Origin: Gammaproteobacteria bacterium
GTDB taxonomy: Bacteria > Pseudomonadota > Gammaproteobacteria > Nitrosococcales > Methylophagaceae
Assembly: GCA_002402245.1 (NCBI GenBank)
Contig: NVVP01000054.1
Coordinates: forward strand, 5,817 to 13,168
Direction of reading: 5' to 3'
Length of the DNA stretch: 7,352 nucleotides
Numbering within the stretch: position 1 is the stretch's first letter; every line of letters begins with the position of its first letter. A program made the position numbers and the translations under genes. This document shows positions 5,773 to 7,352 of the stretch, piece by piece. The notes under the pieces were generated by a model. It saw only the letters and a program-made list of their open reading frames with translations. It did not search any database and was not told the DNA's origin.

Positions 5773-6336
5773 ATGAACAATAATATTACAAAAATGTATA
5801 AAGCAGTCATACTTATTTTACTCTTTACCTGTACCTATTTATCTGGTTTATCGCTGTCTTACGCTAATGAAACAAGTTTTCCCGAAGCTAAGGTAAAAGC
5901 AGCATTAATCTATAATTTTTTACGCTTTGTCGATTGGCCAAAAGAAGCTGCGGAAACAGGTATTATTTGTGTCATTGCAAGCAAGCAGGAATATAAACCT
6001 GCCTTTCAGTTTTTAACAACACAACAATTTAATAACAAAACAATTTCAGTGCGCGAATATGGTGTTAATGATGATTTATCTGGGCTAGAACATTGCCAAC
6101 TAGTGTTCTTAACCAATACTGCATCACGAATTCAAAAGGACGTTATTCATAAAGAAAAGCAGGTTCCTTTTTTAATCGTCAGTGATGGTCTTGGTTCTAT
6201 AGATAATGTGGGCATGATTAATTTTGTGAAAACTAAAAGAAAGATTGGTTTTGAGATTAATGTGGCTAATGTCGAAGCATCTAATATTAGAATTTCATCA
6301 AAAGTACTTCGGCTTGCAGAGAGACTTATTAGATAA
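5773..6336 (+). CDS. yfiR: YfiR family (DUF4154) periplasmic regulator
   Basis: The 187-residue protein carries a signal peptide (about 8-31, ending SLSYA) and a full YfiR/DUF4154 domain: VKAALIYNFLRFVDWP (41-56), IICVIAS, LEHCQLVFL, a FLIVSDG segment, GMINFV and IGFEINVANVEASNIRISSKVLRLAERL. In Pseudomonas aeruginosa, YfiR is a periplasmic repressor that inhibits the diguanylate cyclase YfiN, and release from it raises cyclic-di-GMP. The mature part has only two cysteines (Cys66, Cys108), matching one of the two disulfides known for that protein. An AAGG overlapping the receptor's stop codon (5762-5765) lies 7 nt before the ATG, and the gene's stop overlaps the next gene's start (TAATG). This is tight coupling with a receptor before and a cyclase after. 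The symbol is by family, not proven orthology. Confidence 0.85.
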   Translation: MNNNITKMYKAVILILLFTCTYLSGLSLSYANETSFPEAKVKAALIYNFLRFVDWPKEAAETGIICVIASKQEYKPAFQFLTTQQFNNKTISVREYGVNDDLSGLEHCQLVFLTNTASRIQKDVIHKEKQVPFLIVSDGLGSIDNVGMINFVKTKRKIGFEINVANVEASNIRISSKVLRLAERLIR

Positions 6337-7352
6337 TGGGTATTCCTGCATTTTTTAGGGGCAGACATCACTCTATTCAACAGCGGTTGATGCGGATTAT
6401 TGTTTTTGTTAGTGCCACCACATTATTACTCGCCACTGCCATGATGACTTATTCTCAAGTTAAACAAACCCGCCAAGGCATGGTGGATGAATTATCGTCT
6501 TTAACCGCTGTTATTGCGAATAATACTAAGGCTGCAATTGCCTTTAATGATCGAATTGATGCTGAAGAAGTGCTCTCTGAACTAAAAATTAACCCGCTGG
6601 TTGATGCTGTAAATATTTATGATCTAAAGGGCAATGTTTTTGCTAAATATTCACGAGATGACAATATAAATGTACAGTTTATTTACCCCTCTAAAGTTGA
6701 ACATGAGTTTAGAAATAAGCACTTGTATGTTCATCATCTTATAAAGGATGAAACGGGAAAACTTGGTGAGGTTTTTTTACAGGCTAACCTTGATAAGTTA
6801 AACCAACAATTTTTGGTGACATTGAAGGTTGTTGTGTTGATATTTATCTTTGGGGTGATAATTAGTTACATCTTAAGTATGACGTTGCAAAAACATATCT
6901 CGCAACCTATTTTAAATTTGGCTCAAACAACTCGACAGATACGACAATCAAAAAATTATGATGAGCGTATTGAGCCTTCAGATATAACTGAAATAGATCA
7001 AGTTAGAACAGAGTTTAACGATCTCCTAGAGCAGGTTAAGCTTAGTGAACAAGGGTTAAAACATCTTGCGAGCCATGACCCTTTAACAAGACTGCCAAAC
7101 AGGGCCCACTTTACTGATATGTTGGTAAATGCTCTGATGAGAGGATTAAGGAAGTCATGTCAACATGCCGTGCTGTTTATCGATTTAGACAGGTTTAAAA
7201 CGATAAATGATTCTCTTGGGCATAGTGCGGGTGACATGCTGCTTGAGAAGTTTTCATTGAAGTTATTATCGACGATAAGAGGCGATGATTCTATTGCACG
7301 GTTGGGCGGGGATGAATTTACTATTTTATTACAAGAAGTGCCCGATTCAAGG
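6336..7352 (+). CDS. Membrane diguanylate cyclase (CHASE8-HAMP-GGDEF), 3' truncated
   Basis: The frame starts at ATG 6336, overlapping the yfiR stop, and stays open for 339 codons to the window edge. It has an N-terminal helix (about 20-40), a periplasmic sensor of about 120 residues in CHASE8 style (AIAFND, INPLVDAVNIYDLKGNVFA), a second helix (161-182), a HAMP region (183-235) and a GGDEF domain from about 242 (HDPLTRLPNR, FIDLDRFKTINDSLGH). The active site is an intact GGDEF (324-328), preceded by the inhibitory I-site RGDD (315-318) at the standard five-residue spacing, so product feedback is likely. The reaction is GTP to cyclic-di-GMP. The architecture matches YfiN, the partner of YfiR; here the cyclase is directly downstream. 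An EAL domain beyond the window cannot be excluded. Confidence 0.9.
   Translation, partial: MGIPAFFRGRHHSIQQRLMRIIVFVSATTLLLATAMMTYSQVKQTRQGMVDELSSLTAVIANNTKAAIAFNDRIDAEEVLSELKINPLVDAVNIYDLKGNVFAKYSRDDNINVQFIYPSKVEHEFRNKHLYVHHLIKDETGKLGEVFLQANLDKLNQQFLVTLKVVVLIFIFGVIISYILSMTLQKHISQPILNLAQTTRQIRQSKNYDERIEPSDITEIDQVRTEFNDLLEQVKLSEQGLKHLASHDPLTRLPNRAHFTDMLVNALMRGLRKSCQHAVLFIDLDRFKTINDSLGHSAGDMLLEKFSLKLLSTIRGDDSIARLGGDEFTILLQEVPDSR

Overview
The window looks like an AT-rich accessory stretch of a Gram-negative, probably marine, gammaproteobacterium. This rests on gene content only (a TonB-dependent receptor, a YfiR-family periplasmic protein, an integron attC site, YdjM- and DUF2339-type membrane proteins); no rRNA or other taxonomic marker is present, so the genus is not claimed.

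Layout. 2-373 (+) is the 3' end of a DUF2339 multi-spanning membrane protein. 374-614 has no convincing gene. 616-1040 is a single integron-type gene cassette: it encodes a 90-residue two-helix membrane protein and ends in a well-formed attC site (about 957-1046). Its first 12 bases after the preceding G mirror the attC R'' side exactly, which fixes both cassette edges. A 260-codon gene follows at once, with its first ATG inside the attC R' box; it carries a possible PD-(D/E)XK nuclease motif and has no attC of its own. No integrase gene is in the window.

1849-2615 is a repeat-bounded block. Two adjacent copies of a 35-bp palindromic repeat lie at 1849-1925 and a shortened third copy at 2587-2615. 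Between them, on the minus strand, are a degraded reading frame that begins with an Rhs-like DPxGF motif and has one in-frame TGA, followed 36 nt later by a 94-residue two-helix membrane protein. This resembles a displaced Rhs C-terminal tip with its immunity gene, but the assignment is an inference. A 137-codon unknown gene that may have lost its 5' end follows at 2693-3106 (+).

3176-3685 (+) encodes a YdjM-like membrane metal-dependent hydrolase. From about 3796 to the window end runs a tight plus-strand operon: TonB-dependent receptor, YfiR/DUF4154 periplasmic protein, and a membrane diguanylate cyclase with CHASE8-like, HAMP and GGDEF regions (truncated by the window end). By analogy to YfiBNR, the YfiR protein probably restrains the cyclase from the periplasm, and the receptor may provide the outer-membrane input to this cyclic-di-GMP circuit.
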